Numbered from the stretch's first letter, positions 44,788 through 53,937 are shown. The stretch is DNA of 64,000 nucleotides from WTGA01 sp965231865 (GCA_965231865.1 CBDDOJ010000001.1:1229380-1293379); one strand, 5' to 3'. Notes: generated from the letters alone by a model not told the origin. Numbers and translations are program-made.

Positions 44788-44887
44788 TGAGGGAGGACCG
44801 AACCGGCATTCCCTTCCGTGTATACGGAAACCAATCCGGTCCCGACCCTGCACCCTCGGCGAAAGGGCCCAATACAGGCATATCAAT

Positions 44888-45505
44888 ATGAGCGACAAAG
44901 AAAACCGGCACCACTCCCACCCTGAAGCAGTCAAAACCGAAATTGAGGAGCGGGTCGAGAAACTCGAAGCGCTGCTTATCGGGAAAGGGCTGGTGGACCC
45001 CGCCGCCCTGGAAGAACTGGTCCACACATACGAACACCGGATAGGTCCCCGAAACGGGGCTCGTGTGGTTGCAAAAGCCTGGACCGACTCCGCGTACCGA
45101 AGACGGCTCCTGGCCGACGGTACCACTGCCTTGCAGGAACTGGGATACGGGGGCAGACAGGGGGAACACATGCAGGTCGTCGAAAATACAGAAACCCTCC
45201 ACAACCTGGTCGTGTGTACCTTGTGCTCATGTTATCCGTGGCCGGTCCTGGGCCTGCCTCCCGCCTGGTACAAATCATCTGCCTACCGGGCGCGCGCGGT
45301 CAGGGAACCGCGGTCTGTACTGAAGGAATTCGGTGTCCAGCTGGGCGAGGAAGTGGACATTCGCGTCTGGGACTCCACCGCTGAAATCCGTTATCTGGTA
45401 TTGCCACAACGACCGCCCGACACCGAATTGCTGGATGAACAGCAACTGTCGGATCTGGTGACCCGGGATTCGATGATCGGTACCGCACTCGTGGGAGTCC
45501 CCTGA
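44888..45505 (+). CDS. nthA: Nitrile hydratase alpha subunit, cobalt type
   Basis: Hydrates nitriles to amides together with the beta subunit. The 205-residue protein carries the metal-binding claw VCTLCSCYPW with Cys110, Cys113, Ser114 and Cys115; Thr at position 111 is the mark of non-corrin cobalt enzymes (iron enzymes have Ser). The flanking YKSSAYRARAVREPRSVLKEFG block is typical. First in the operon, 3 bp before the beta gene. No amidase gene is seen nearby. Confidence 0.94.
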   Translation: MSDKENRHHSHPEAVKTEIEERVEKLEALLIGKGLVDPAALEELVHTYEHRIGPRNGARVVAKAWTDSAYRRRLLADGTTALQELGYGGRQGEHMQVVENTETLHNLVVCTLCSCYPWPVLGLPPAWYKSSAYRARAVREPRSVLKEFGVQLGEEVDIRVWDSTAEIRYLVLPQRPPDTELLDEQQLSDLVTRDSMIGTALVGVP

Positions 45506-45508
45506 ACC

Positions 45509-46165
45509 ATGGACGGTGCACACGACCTGGGGGGGCAGGCGGGCTTCGGCCCGGTCGACCGGAGCCAGACCGACCACTTTCCAAACCAATGGGAAGCACA
45601 GGTTTTTTCCATTACCCTGGCATGTGGAATGCTGGGCAAATGGAATCTGGATCAGGCCCGGTTTGCCCGGGAAGGAATGGACCCGGAGCACTATCTTGGC
45701 AGCAGTTACTACGAACACTGGCTGCATGGGCTGGAAACCCTGCTCCTGGCCCAACACCTGGTGACCGAAGAAGAATTGTCCACAGGGGTGGCCAATATGG
45801 CCAATGTCTACTCCCCCCTGGACAGACGACAAATACGGGAATGCCTGTCCACGGGTGGCCCAACACATATGCAGACAATCAAGCCAGCTGGTTATCAGAT
45901 TGGTGAAAGGGTAACGATTGGAATTCAAAACCCCGCCCATCATACGAGATTGCCTGGATATATACGCGGGAAGGTCGGTGAAATTATTGCACACCATGGC
46001 TCCCATATCTTTCCGGACCGTCATGCCAGCAGCGGTGAAAAGATTCCGGAGCACCTGTACACCATTGAGTTCAGGGGGAGTGAACTGTGGGGTGAAACCG
46101 CCGTCGAACCGGGTATTCGGGTGTGTGCGGATGTTTTTGAACCCTACATCAATGATCGCATCTGA
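45509..46165 (+). CDS. nthB: Nitrile hydratase beta subunit
   Basis: The 218-residue protein starts MDGAHDLGGQAGFGPV, the classic beta N-terminus. It has the YYEHWLHGLETLL segment and a C-terminal SH3-like barrel (GYQIGERVTIGIQNPAHHTRLPGYIRGKVGEI, ending VCADVFEPYI) that packs on the alpha subunit. Full length. The expected accessory gene is not immediately downstream; a RelBE-like module lies between (46450-46933). Confidence 0.94.
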   Translation: MDGAHDLGGQAGFGPVDRSQTDHFPNQWEAQVFSITLACGMLGKWNLDQARFAREGMDPEHYLGSSYYEHWLHGLETLLLAQHLVTEEELSTGVANMANVYSPLDRRQIRECLSTGGPTHMQTIKPAGYQIGERVTIGIQNPAHHTRLPGYIRGKVGEIIAHHGSHIFPDRHASSGEKIPEHLYTIEFRGSELWGETAVEPGIRVCADVFEPYINDRI

Positions 46166-46449
46166 TCTTCCATTCGCACCTGCAGTGCCAACTCCCTGAT
46201 TCTGTGATGCGCTCTCCTGTCGCTACCCTGTGTGGAAATGGGCACCCGGAGTGCTGATTTTTCCACTGCCGCCGCGGGTATTGCGCTTCGAAGTGGAGGC
46301 GGGGGAGTAAAAGGGGACATAGTGTTTTCCAATCCTGAAATGAGCCTGAAGGAGGGTGTGCTTTGCGTTGACACTGCTAGAATTTTGGTTTTCTGGCGCT
46401 ATACTTTGTATTACATTTTTTGATACCTGCATGGGAGAGGGAGAAGACA
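46166..46449. other. Gap between nthB and the RelBE-like module
   Basis: No gene seen. Contains a TTGACA at 46368-46373 and a TATACT at 46400-46405 on the plus strand, but their spacing (26 nt) is too wide for one sigma70 promoter. Confidence 0.3.
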
Positions 46450-46674
46450 ATGCTTGCAATTAGACTGCCGTCCGAGGTGGAAGACCGGTTGGTCGCACTG
46501 GCCAAGGCGACCGGGCGTACCAAGACCTTTTATGCTCGCCAGGCGATTGTGGAATATCTGGGAGACATGGAAGATGCCTATCTGGCGGAACAGACCCTTG
46601 AGCGTGTTCAGCGCGGCGAGGAACCGACCTACACCCTTTCCGAAGTCGAACAGGAACTTGGCCTGGAAGATTGA
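46450..46674 (+). CDS. RelB/RHH-type antitoxin
   Basis: The 74-residue protein starts MLAIRLPSEVEDRLVALAKATGRTKTFYARQAIVEYLGDMED, a ribbon-helix-helix DNA-binding pattern, followed by an acidic C-terminus (YTLSEVEQELGLED) that would wrap the toxin. ATG 46450 is preferred over 46420 because it begins at the RHH strand. Its end overlaps the toxin start by 17 bp, usual for RelBE modules, and it should autorepress. Confidence 0.88.
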   Translation: MLAIRLPSEVEDRLVALAKATGRTKTFYARQAIVEYLGDMEDAYLAEQTLERVQRGEEPTYTLSEVEQELGLED

Positions 46675-46933
46675 ACTCACTCGCAAATCCAAAAAGAAAC
46701 TCGGCAAACTGGATCATGCCAACGCAAAGCGCATCCGGGATTACTTGCGGCGACAGGTCGAGCCCGCTTCCGATCCAAGGGGACTGGCCAAACCGCTAAA
46801 GGGACGATTTGCAATGCTCTGGCGTCTTCGCGTAGGAAGCTACCACCTGATCTGCGATATCCGAGACAACGACAGGGTTATTCTGGTTATTCGAATCTCT
46901 CACCGAAAGGACGCATACCGCACAAAAAACTGA
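46658..46933 (+). CDS. RelE/ParE-superfamily toxin
   Basis: A 91-residue frame read from TTG 46658, with AGGA a few nt upstream: LAWKIELTRKSKKKLGKLDHANAKRIRDYL, then DPRGLAKPLKGRFAMLWRLRVGSYHLICDIRDN and VILVIRISHRKDAY. These are the RelE signatures, including the basic strand and C-terminal HRKDxY. It would cleave mRNA at the ribosome. The pair is complete and may be active. Confidence 0.88.
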   Translation: MAWKIELTRKSKKKLGKLDHANAKRIRDYLRRQVEPASDPRGLAKPLKGRFAMLWRLRVGSYHLICDIRDNDRVILVIRISHRKDAYRTKN

Positions 46934-47381
46934 AAAATCGGAGCCCTGCTCCCACTAATGTCACGTTCCTTTTCGGCGTGGCTGGCGGGATGCTCGCCTG
47001 TTGTCTGAAGCGGTGGTCAGCCGGGTGTCCTGTCAATCCCTGAAGGATTCTGTCAGCGCAGTGAGAAGCATCTCAGTACCGATCATCGTCTGCCTGGTCA
47101 ACGATCGGTTTGTATTGGTGCAATACCCGTCTAACCGTTTATCATGAACTCCGGGAGGAGAATGCATCCGGTCGGGAACACGGTTTCTTTAGATTTGATA
47201 AAGCGACTGGGACAAGCGATGACCGGCTGCTTATCGCCTGCTTGGATGGGGCAGATGCCCCCTCAAGTTACCATTGACACCGGGTCTGGCACTATGTGAT
47301 GATAATCGAAAATCCAGTCAGGGAGACGACCCTGGATCAGGTTGTTGACCGGTTAATTTACGTCGAAAGGGCATTGTACCA
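46934..47381. other. Gap between the RelE gene and the nitrile hydratase accessory gene
   Basis: Nothing recognised on either strand. A plus-strand frame from 47296 overlaps the accessory gene in another frame and shows no family features. This and the preceding TA module look like inserted DNA within the nitrile hydratase operon. Confidence 0.35.
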
Positions 47382-47711
47382 GTGCAGAGTTTACGGGACA
47401 GATCACCGCTGCCGGAGGAGGACCCCGTTTTTGATGCCCCCTGGCAGGCAAAGGCTTTTGCCCTGGCCGTTGGTCTCCACCAATCGGGACTTTTTGCATG
47501 GAAAGAATGGGCCGAATTGTTTTCGAAAAACAGTCGTGAATTTGAACGGGATCAGGAAGTAGCCAATAACCAGGACTACTACCTCATCTGGCTGAACACG
47601 CTGGAAGACATGCTGGAGAAAAAGAATGCCCTGCATGCCAGTGAAGAGAACCATCCCTCCCCAGTTTCTCCCGGGAATCCATCATGTCTGCATACATCGT
47701 CGTTGAAGTAA
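47382..47711 (+). CDS. Nitrile hydratase accessory protein (activator)
   Basis: The 109-residue protein, with GTG start 47382, contains the accessory-family core PVFDAPWQAKAFALAVGLHQSGLFAWKEWAELF and NNQDYYLIWLNTLEDML, homologous to the N-terminal half of beta subunits. It assists cobalt incorporation by subunit swapping. It is normally directly behind nthB; here about 1.2 kb lies between, including a toxin-antitoxin pair. The last codons (from 47684) overlap the DUF1330 gene start. Confidence 0.88.
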   Translation: MQSLRDRSPLPEEDPVFDAPWQAKAFALAVGLHQSGLFAWKEWAELFSKNSREFERDQEVANNQDYYLIWLNTLEDMLEKKNALHASEENHPSPVSPGNPSCLHTSSLK

Positions 47712-47971
47712 CCGTCAAAGACCCTGAAAAATTCCAGGACTACCGGAAGATGGTACCGCCCACTCTGGAGGTTTACGGAGGAAAGTACCTGGTCCGGGGC
47801 GGTCATACCGAACAGTTGGAAGGCGATCATTTGCCCGCCCGGTTCGTGGTGATTGAATTTGAAAATTCTGAACGTGCGAAAGCGTGGCTGAACTCGGACG
47901 AATATCGGGATGCCCGGGCCCTGCGGCACGCCGCGGCAGAAACCAACATGTTCGTCGTTGAAGGTGTTTGA
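47684..47971 (+). CDS. DUF1330 domain-containing protein
   Basis: The 95-residue protein reads MSAYIVVEVTVKDPEKFQDYRKMVPPTL and continues with VYGGKYLVRGG and RFVVIEFENSERAKAWLNSDEY, the typical DUF1330 ferredoxin-like dimeric alpha-beta barrel. Function is unknown, though such proteins resemble small monooxygenase- or EthD-like folds. It overlaps the accessory gene by 28 bp and precedes the deaminase, so all are probably cotranscribed. Confidence 0.9.
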   Translation: MSAYIVVEVTVKDPEKFQDYRKMVPPTLEVYGGKYLVRGGHTEQLEGDHLPARFVVIEFENSERAKAWLNSDEYRDARALRHAAAETNMFVVEGV

Positions 47972-48009
47972 CATGTACCGTCACGGTTTTGATCGAGGAT
48001 AGCCAGACC

Positions 48010-49035
48010 GTGTCTAAGCATCGGGAGTTTATCCGGGGAATCCCCAAAGCCGAACTGCATCTGCATATTGAAGGTTCCCTGGAACCGGAATTGATGTTCG
48101 CCCTTGGAAAACGCAACCGGGTCCGCCTTCCGTATGATTCCGTGGAGGCGGTGCGTCGGGCCTACCAGTTCGTTGACCTGCAGTCTTTTCTTGACATTTA
48201 TTACAATGGGGCCGCGGTCCTGGTCACCGAGCAGGATTTTTACGATCTTACCTGGGCATACCTGGAAAAATGCCAGGAACAAAACATTCGTCACACGGAA
48301 ATATTCTTTGACCCGCAAACCCACACGGACCGCGGAATTTCATTCGGTACCGTTGTGAACGGTATTCACGGAGCACTGGAAGACGGCAAGAACAATCTTG
48401 ACATCAGTTCAGGGCTGATCCTGTGTTTTCTTCGGCACTTGAGTGCCGAAGCCGCCATGGCCACCCTGGACAGGGCGTTGCCCTTTCAGGGTCACATCAT
48501 CGCGGTGGGACTGGATTCATCGGAACTGGGTCACCCGCCGGAAAAATTTGCTTCGGTATTTGACCGCGCACGGGCCGAAGGTTTTCTCACCGTGGCCCAT
48601 GCGGGTGAAGAAGGCCCGCCGGCGTATATCTGGGGCGCCCTGGACTGCCTCCATGTTTCCCGGATTGACCATGGCATACGCTGTGAAGAAGACGACCGCT
48701 TAATGAGGCGGCTGGTCAAGGACCAAATCCCTCTCACGGTCTGTCCATTGTCCAACACGGCGTTAAAGGTGTTCGGGAACATGCGTGAACACAACCTCAA
48801 GCGCCTGATGGATGCCGGGGTCTGTACGACGGTGAACTCCGATGACCCGGCTTATTTCGGGGGCTACCTGAATGAAAATCTCCATGCCATTACCGAGGCG
48901 TTTGCATTGAGTCAAAGTGAGATTGCCGGACTCATGAAGAATGCATTCAATGCCTCCTTTCTGCCCGCGTCGAAGAAACAGTCTTTTCTGAATGAAGTGG
49001 CGGAATTTGAAAACGCAACGGGCGGCAGCCACTGA
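48010..49035 (+). CDS. Adenine/adenosine deaminase
   Basis: The 341-residue protein, from GTG 48010, has a GAGGAT site upstream; TTG 47968 is a longer alternative. Zinc ligands are in AELHLHIEGSLEPEL (His17, His19). The DLTWAYLEKCQEQNIRHTEIFFDPQTH block, HAGEEG with the catalytic Glu, and TVNSDDPAYFGGYL with the Asp pair complete the site. The LEPELMFALGKRN and FFDPQTHT motifs favour adenine deaminase (Aah1 type), which gives hypoxanthine, over classical adenosine deaminase. A purine salvage role fits the phosphoribosyltransferase elsewhere in the window. Confidence 0.92.
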   Translation: MSKHREFIRGIPKAELHLHIEGSLEPELMFALGKRNRVRLPYDSVEAVRRAYQFVDLQSFLDIYYNGAAVLVTEQDFYDLTWAYLEKCQEQNIRHTEIFFDPQTHTDRGISFGTVVNGIHGALEDGKNNLDISSGLILCFLRHLSAEAAMATLDRALPFQGHIIAVGLDSSELGHPPEKFASVFDRARAEGFLTVAHAGEEGPPAYIWGALDCLHVSRIDHGIRCEEDDRLMRRLVKDQIPLTVCPLSNTALKVFGNMREHNLKRLMDAGVCTTVNSDDPAYFGGYLNENLHAITEAFALSQSEIAGLMKNAFNASFLPASKKQSFLNEVAEFENATGGSH

Positions 49036-49124
49036 GTCCTGGATGGGGTGGTCACCGGGGTCCTGCTGTCTGTGCGTCCCCGGCCTCCCTGTGAAAGACC
49101 CGGTGAACCTGACGAGGAGGATGC

Positions 49125-49751
49125 ATGCCCTGGAATGAACCAAATCGTGAGTTCACCTTCGTCTTCGACCTTGCCGGCGTGCTGGTTGAATGGAACACCA
49201 TGGCGGTATACGACGGCCTGTTTCGGAAATCGGGGAAGGATCAATCCGAATTTTTCTCGAATATTCTTGGCGACCCCTTCCAAAATGCGATCAGTGCAGG
49301 GGAGCCCATGGTTCCCCTGCTCGATACACTGGCCCGAAACAATCCCGATTGGGCAGATGAAATTCATGCCTGGTCGGCCCGCTGGGATGAAATGCTGGTC
49401 GGCTCCATTGACGGGTCGGTGTCTGCCGTCGGTGAACTCCGGGAACGCGGTTACCGGATTTTCATTCTCGGCAACTGGAGCCGGGATCAATTTGAAAGGG
49501 CAAGGGAGCGATTCGGTTTCCTCGCTCAATTTGACGGTGTACTGCTGTCCGGGGATTGCGGATACCTGAAGCCGGACCGGCGAATCTTTGAACTGGCGGA
49601 AAGGCAGTTTGGCCTGCAGCCCGAAAAAACCGTGTTTATTGATGACCGCACCGACAACGTTCAGGCCGCCATATCAAGAAACTGGAACGGGATCGTTTTT
49701 GAAAACCCCCGCCAACTCTACCTGACCCTGATGGAGTACCGGTTTCTATAG
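49125..49751 (+). CDS. HAD-family hydrolase
   Basis: The 208-residue protein has HAD motif I FVFDLAGVLVEW (nucleophile Asp; second Asp replaced by Ala, as in the FDLGGV subgroup), motif II ILGNWSRDQ, motif III Lys in GYLKPDRRIFE and motif IV VFIDDRTDNVQAA. This is a subfamily IA phosphatase-like or haloacid dehalogenase-like enzyme of unknown substrate. A strong GAGGAGG site precedes the ATG. Confidence 0.9.
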   Translation: MPWNEPNREFTFVFDLAGVLVEWNTMAVYDGLFRKSGKDQSEFFSNILGDPFQNAISAGEPMVPLLDTLARNNPDWADEIHAWSARWDEMLVGSIDGSVSAVGELRERGYRIFILGNWSRDQFERARERFGFLAQFDGVLLSGDCGYLKPDRRIFELAERQFGLQPEKTVFIDDRTDNVQAAISRNWNGIVFENPRQLYLTLMEYRFL

Positions 49752-49864
49752 CCCGAATTTCCGGACGGGGGGATCCCCCCCCGATGACTCCGGCTATACT
49801 GGACGAATCAGAGACCGCAGAGACCCTTTTTCCGGGAAGTCCTTATTCGGTTCTTGCCAATTCG

Positions 49865-50869
49865 CTAGATGGGAATTGGAAAGGCATCCACATACCCGAA
49901 TAACCCTGCACTGCCGCCTGTATGGAGAAACACCAGATTCTGCCCTTTTGTGTATTCACCCCGGTGAATCAGGTCGATCAGTCCCGCCAGTCCTTTCCCG
50001 GAATAGACCGGGTCCATGAGAATGGCTTCCTGGTGTGCCATCAGGGTCACCGCTTCAACCATGCTGTTCGTGGGCAATCCATAACCGTCCCCGACATACT
50101 CACAGTTTGCAACCACCTTGTCCCGGGTGACACAGCCGGGTATCCCCATATGATCCGCTGTGGCACAGGCCAGCTGGTATACCTTGTCTTCCTGCTGGGC
50201 TTTCGGTGCACGCACTCCGATCCCGAGTAGCGGGATTTGCGAGTTCGTCGCCTCCAGGCCCACTACCAAACCGGCCTGGGTGCCCGCACTGCCGGTAGCC
50301 GTCACGAAGTGGTCAATCCGCAAGCCGATATCGTTTGCCTGGGTGAGGGTTTCGATCGCGCAGTTGACATATCCCAGCGCCCCAATGGGATTGGAGCCGC
50401 CTCCGGGGATGATATAGGGGGTCATGCCCCGGGAGCGAAGCTCTTCCGCCTTCTCTTCCATGGCACCATCCATGTCGGTATCCCTGGGGAAGTGTGTGAC
50501 CTCGGCACCAAACAGCCTGTCCAGGAAAACATTGCCGGACTCCATGTACTCCCGGTCCGTATATCCGGTCCGGTCTTCCAGGAGAATCGAACAATCCATC
50601 CCTGTTCTGGCGGCCGCGGCGGCTGTCTGGCGGGCATGGTTCGACTGCACCGCACCGTGGGTAATGACGACATCCGCCTTGTTTTCAATTGCATCCGCCA
50701 TCAGAAACTCCAGCTTCCGGGTCTTGTTTCCACCCGTCCCCAGGCCGGTACAATCGTCCCGTTTGATATAGATGTCGGGACCGCCCAGGGTCCGGCTCAG
50801 ATTGGGAAGATACTCCAGTGGTGTGGGCAAATGGGCAAGACTTATTCTTGGAAATCGTGATAGGTGCAT
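49865..50869 (-). CDS. D-cysteine desulfhydrase / L-cysteate sulfo-lyase family (CuyA-like)
   Basis: The 334-residue PLP enzyme of the ACC-deaminase group begins MHLSRFPRISLAHLPTPLEYLP. Lys49 in TGGNKTRKLEFL binds PLP, and it has AVQSNHARQTAAAAA, IIPGGGSNPIGALGY and ATGSAGTQAGLV. Overall pattern is very close to CuyA, which cleaves L-cysteate to pyruvate, sulfite and ammonia; D-cysteine desulfhydrase is the alternative. It is last in a three-gene minus-strand unit with a DegT-type enzyme and an Asp/Glu racemase. Confidence 0.85.
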   Translation of the reverse strand: MHLSRFPRISLAHLPTPLEYLPNLSRTLGGPDIYIKRDDCTGLGTGGNKTRKLEFLMADAIENKADVVITHGAVQSNHARQTAAAAARTGMDCSILLEDRTGYTDREYMESGNVFLDRLFGAEVTHFPRDTDMDGAMEEKAEELRSRGMTPYIIPGGGSNPIGALGYVNCAIETLTQANDIGLRIDHFVTATGSAGTQAGLVVGLEATNSQIPLLGIGVRAPKAQQEDKVYQLACATADHMGIPGCVTRDKVVANCEYVGDGYGLPTNSMVEAVTLMAHQEAILMDPVYSGKGLAGLIDLIHRGEYTKGQNLVFLHTGGSAGLFGYVDAFPIPI

Positions 50870-50891
50870 TGCTTTTCTCGGTAATTGGGGG

Positions 50892-52097
50892 TTAGTTCAA
50901 ATCAGAAATTTCCTGTTCAAGGATCGTGGTGATTGTATTGCATTGCTCTTCAGTCAGGGACAGCGGAATGCGCAGGTCACAGGTTGTCTGCAGGATTTCG
51001 GTGGTCCGGGGCAATGCCTGGGGCTCCAGGTACTGCCAGTGATGGTACTGGCTGGTATACCCCTGGGGTTCGGGCCGTCCGAACCATTTGATGGCGACCC
51101 CCCTTTTTGTACATCGATCCGATAACCGGGTCATCTGTTCGCTGGTCAGGCCCTGGATATGGAACTGGATGGAACTGGCAACAAAGGATTCCCCGGCCTC
51201 ACGAGCCGGCACTTCCACCCTGTCTAGGGCATTCAACCGCTGTTCCAGCCAGCCGTAGATCCGGTTCCAGCACTCTCCCCGACTGGCCATTTCCCTCAGT
51301 TGTGGCCGCAATATACAGGCCGACAGGTTGGACATGCGCAGGCTCATATTCGGTATCTGCTTTTTCCACCGTTCGAAGACCCTGGCAGGGGGAGCACACC
51401 AGTGCTGGGCGTACAGCATATAGCTGCCTGAATACAGGATGGCCTTGGCTGCCATGTCTTCATCGTCAGTGACCAGAATACCGCCTTCCCCGGAATTGAT
51501 GTGCTTGAAGGTCTGTGTGCTGAAACAGCCCACTGCCCCATACCGCCCGGTGAACGTATCCTGCCATTTTGCACCCATGGTGTGAGCACAGTCTTCCACC
51601 AGCGTAAGATCCAGTTCGCCGCAGATAGCGGCAATTTCGTTCATGTCGGCAATGTGCCCGCGCATATGGGTCAGCAGCAATACTTTCGCATGGCTGAGCC
51701 GTGTCTTGCGGCGCAAATCATCCAGGTTGATCCGGTAGTCCCGGTCGATCTCCACCAGTACCGACTTTGCCCCCGCGTGTTCAATGGCCCCGGGTACCGG
51801 TGCCAGGTTGAAGGCATTGACCAGCACAGGGTCCCCGGGCCGGACCCCTGCGATTTTCAGTCCCAGGAAAATCGCGCTGCCACCGGAATTGACGCCAATG
51901 GCAAATCGGGAACCGAGGTATTCGGCGAATTCTTCTTCAAGGAGCGTGGCATGGGGCACCGTCCCCGCATATTCACCGTACCGATGGAGACGACCGGTCT
52001 TCATCAGCGCGACAGCCTGGTCAATGGATTCCCGGGGCAGGCTCCCGGGGTCACTCAAGTCAATATCAAGGACGGGCTGTTTTTTCATTGGAATCAT
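50892..52097 (-). CDS. DegT/DnrJ/EryC1/StrS-family PLP aminotransferase-like protein
   Basis: The 401-residue protein has the family core: LGSRFAIGVNSGGSAIFLGL, VEDCAHTMGAKW with the PLP-pyridine Asp, and CFSTQTFKHINSGEGG with Schiff-base Lys198. DegT enzymes usually transaminate sugar nucleotides, but no sugar genes are near. Between a racemase and a cysteate/cysteine lyase it more likely handles a small amino acid. It stops 22 bp before the lyase start. Function open. Confidence 0.85.
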   Translation of the reverse strand: MIPMKKQPVLDIDLSDPGSLPRESIDQAVALMKTGRLHRYGEYAGTVPHATLLEEEFAEYLGSRFAIGVNSGGSAIFLGLKIAGVRPGDPVLVNAFNLAPVPGAIEHAGAKSVLVEIDRDYRINLDDLRRKTRLSHAKVLLLTHMRGHIADMNEIAAICGELDLTLVEDCAHTMGAKWQDTFTGRYGAVGCFSTQTFKHINSGEGGILVTDDEDMAAKAILYSGSYMLYAQHWCAPPARVFERWKKQIPNMSLRMSNLSACILRPQLREMASRGECWNRIYGWLEQRLNALDRVEVPAREAGESFVASSIQFHIQGLTSEQMTRLSDRCTKRGVAIKWFGRPEPQGYTSQYHHWQYLEPQALPRTTEILQTTCDLRIPLSLTEEQCNTITTILEQEISDLN

Positions 52098-52212
52098 TTA
52101 CTGCCGAAGCAACCGAAATTCGCCCGTGTATTCTACTTGATACCCCAAGCCGGGTGGGCAGGGCATTGATGGCGATGGGGGATTGTACGGGAAGCCGGTC
52201 CAGGGCGGACAC

Positions 52213-52944
52213 CTATTGTTCCCGACCCTCCTGTCTTTTCGCATACATCACCGTCCGCTTTGCCAGGATTTCCGTTGAATCAATGAATGGAACGGATACC
52301 TGGCCAGGAGAGAGGACCAAGGGAACTTCTGTACAACCCGCAACAAGGGCATCGCAGCCCTGCTGCACCAGTTGATTGGCCAGAGACAACATCGCTTCCC
52401 GAACCCTCTGGTCCACCCCGGCAGACTTGATTTGATAGATCAGTTCCATAAACTCCCGTTGCCGATGGGGCGGTAACACCTGTTGCTGAATCTTTCGCTC
52501 CTCCAGGGCCTTGCGGTACAGGCCGGCTTCCAGACACCCGTCTACCGCAAGCAGGCCAACATGACGGGCCCCCGGATAACACTCCCTGATGTGGAGGCAG
52601 GTTTCTTCGATGATGCTGATAAACGGGATGCTGACCGCAGACATGATAGATTCCTGGAAGGCATGGGCGGTATTGCAGGGCATCACCAGAAATTCCGCCC
52701 CGGCGTTTTCGAGGCGAACCGCGCTGGAAGCCAATGCCTCGGCCGGGGAAGGACCCGTTCCGGCAATGGCATGATTCCGATTCGGTACCTTGGGGTTATT
52801 GTCGATGAGAATGTGGAGATGGTCCTGGTCAAACTTTGCATCGGTGTTGCGGAGAATCCGCTCGAAAAAATCAACGGTGGCCTCCGGTCCAAGCCCCCCG
52901 ATCACTCCGACTACCCTTTCCCTTGAATGTACAGTTTCTGTCAT
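52213..52944 (-). CDS. Aspartate/glutamate racemase family protein
   Basis: The 243-residue PLP-independent racemase starts VVGVIGGLGPEATVDF, with catalytic Cys90 in VMPCNTAH and Cys204 in VAGCTEVPL. Both cysteines are present, so it should interconvert acidic D- and L-amino acids (aspartate, or an analogue such as cysteate). It is first of the minus-strand trio. Confidence 0.9.
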   Translation of the reverse strand: MTETVHSRERVVGVIGGLGPEATVDFFERILRNTDAKFDQDHLHILIDNNPKVPNRNHAIAGTGPSPAEALASSAVRLENAGAEFLVMPCNTAHAFQESIMSAVSIPFISIIEETCLHIRECYPGARHVGLLAVDGCLEAGLYRKALEERKIQQQVLPPHRQREFMELIYQIKSAGVDQRVREAMLSLANQLVQQGCDALVAGCTEVPLVLSPGQVSVPFIDSTEILAKRTVMYAKRQEGREQ

Positions 52945-53411
52945 TGATTTTGATTGATAGGACGATTCCAGAACACGCTATGGCCAAGACCGACTCTCAC
53001 TTGTCTTGGCGATTTGATTCCGGCGTAGTGACAGGTTGAGGAACCGGACCTTTGGCAAAGTCCGCTCCACCAGTTGTGCTATTTACACTCCTCGTGAGCA
53101 CATGATCGCCACAAAACTTACATGGCGCACACCTTCTTATGCATCAACAGGAATCACTCTTTGAAATTTAAGCCACCCGCACCATTCATTTATACCACCA
53201 GATTTGACCGTAAAACCCCACAATTCCCAGACGATCAACAAAAGGTCAAAAATATGATGCACACCCGAATGCACCTCCTACCCCGAAACGGAGCCTCAGT
53301 TTCCCGTTGCATGGGTAAACCCGCTCACCGAATGGCACCAGGAGCCCTGGGGTAACGGATCGACATCGCGGACCCTTGACCCCCAGACGCCGAATTCAAC
53401 CCTGCACAGGT
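52945..53411. other. Intergenic region, nothing recognised
   Basis: Between the racemase start and the HigA stop. It contains the promoter region of the racemase operon. No RNA gene or supported frame was seen. Confidence 0.35.
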
Positions 53412-53717
53412 TCAGCCCGCTGCCCTGGGAAAACCGGCTTCCGACAATGTAGGCAGCGATGCGATCTCCATGCCGTTCTTTTGCTCCGCAAGCCGCAATT
53501 CATACAGCTTCTGCAGATTGAACCAGAACTCGCCCGACGTATCGAAAAAACGCCCCAGGCGAAGTGCCGTGTCTCCAGTGATGGCACGGCGCCCATTGAG
53601 TATTTCCGTGATCCGGTTCACGGGCACATGAATCTGCCGCGCAAGTTCGGCCGCGCTCATGCCAAGTGCCTCCAGGTCTTCACGCAGGGTTTCCCCCGGA
53701 TGGATTGGTTCTCTCAT
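53412..53717 (-). CDS. higA: HigA-type antitoxin, apparently orphan
   Basis: The 101-residue XRE protein starts MREPIHPGETLREDLEALGMSAAELARQIHVPVNRITEILNGRRAITGDTALRLGRFF, the HigA signature. In HigBA the toxin gene lies directly upstream; here only about 240 bp separate HigA from zur and no HigB-like frame is found. It is therefore an orphan antitoxin or the survivor of a decayed module. Confidence 0.88.
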   Translation of the reverse strand: MREPIHPGETLREDLEALGMSAAELARQIHVPVNRITEILNGRRAITGDTALRLGRFFDTSGEFWFNLQKLYELRLAEQKNGMEIASLPTLSEAGFPRAAG

Positions 53718-53828
53718 AATATCTCCGCATACGGTTCGGTTTTTCTTTCATTTTGATGTTGTTTTCCGGTGATCAATGGTAATTGAGTATTCCACGGAAA
53801 GTAGCCGCCTATTCTACGGCAAAGTAGC

Positions 53829-53878
53829 CATTGCGCCAGGACAACTTCCTCCCCTTCAAAACTTGTCCTAGCGCAATG
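53829..53878. repeat. 16-bp inverted repeat with 18-nt loop
   Basis: Arms 53829-53844 (CATTGCGCCAGGACAA) and 53863-53878 match at 15 of 16 positions. It lies between orphan higA and the zur promoter. It could be a terminator-less hairpin, a protein-binding site or the end repeats of a lost mobile element. Confidence 0.6.
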
Positions 53879-53937
53879 ACCGTTCACATATCAGGCTCAT
53901 GTTCCGTTGGACAACTCTCTCTTGCGAAACAAAATGA

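Noticed and set aside
47296..47562. Plus-strand open frame of 88 codons
   Set aside because: It overlaps the nitrile hydratase accessory gene in another frame and shows no family features.
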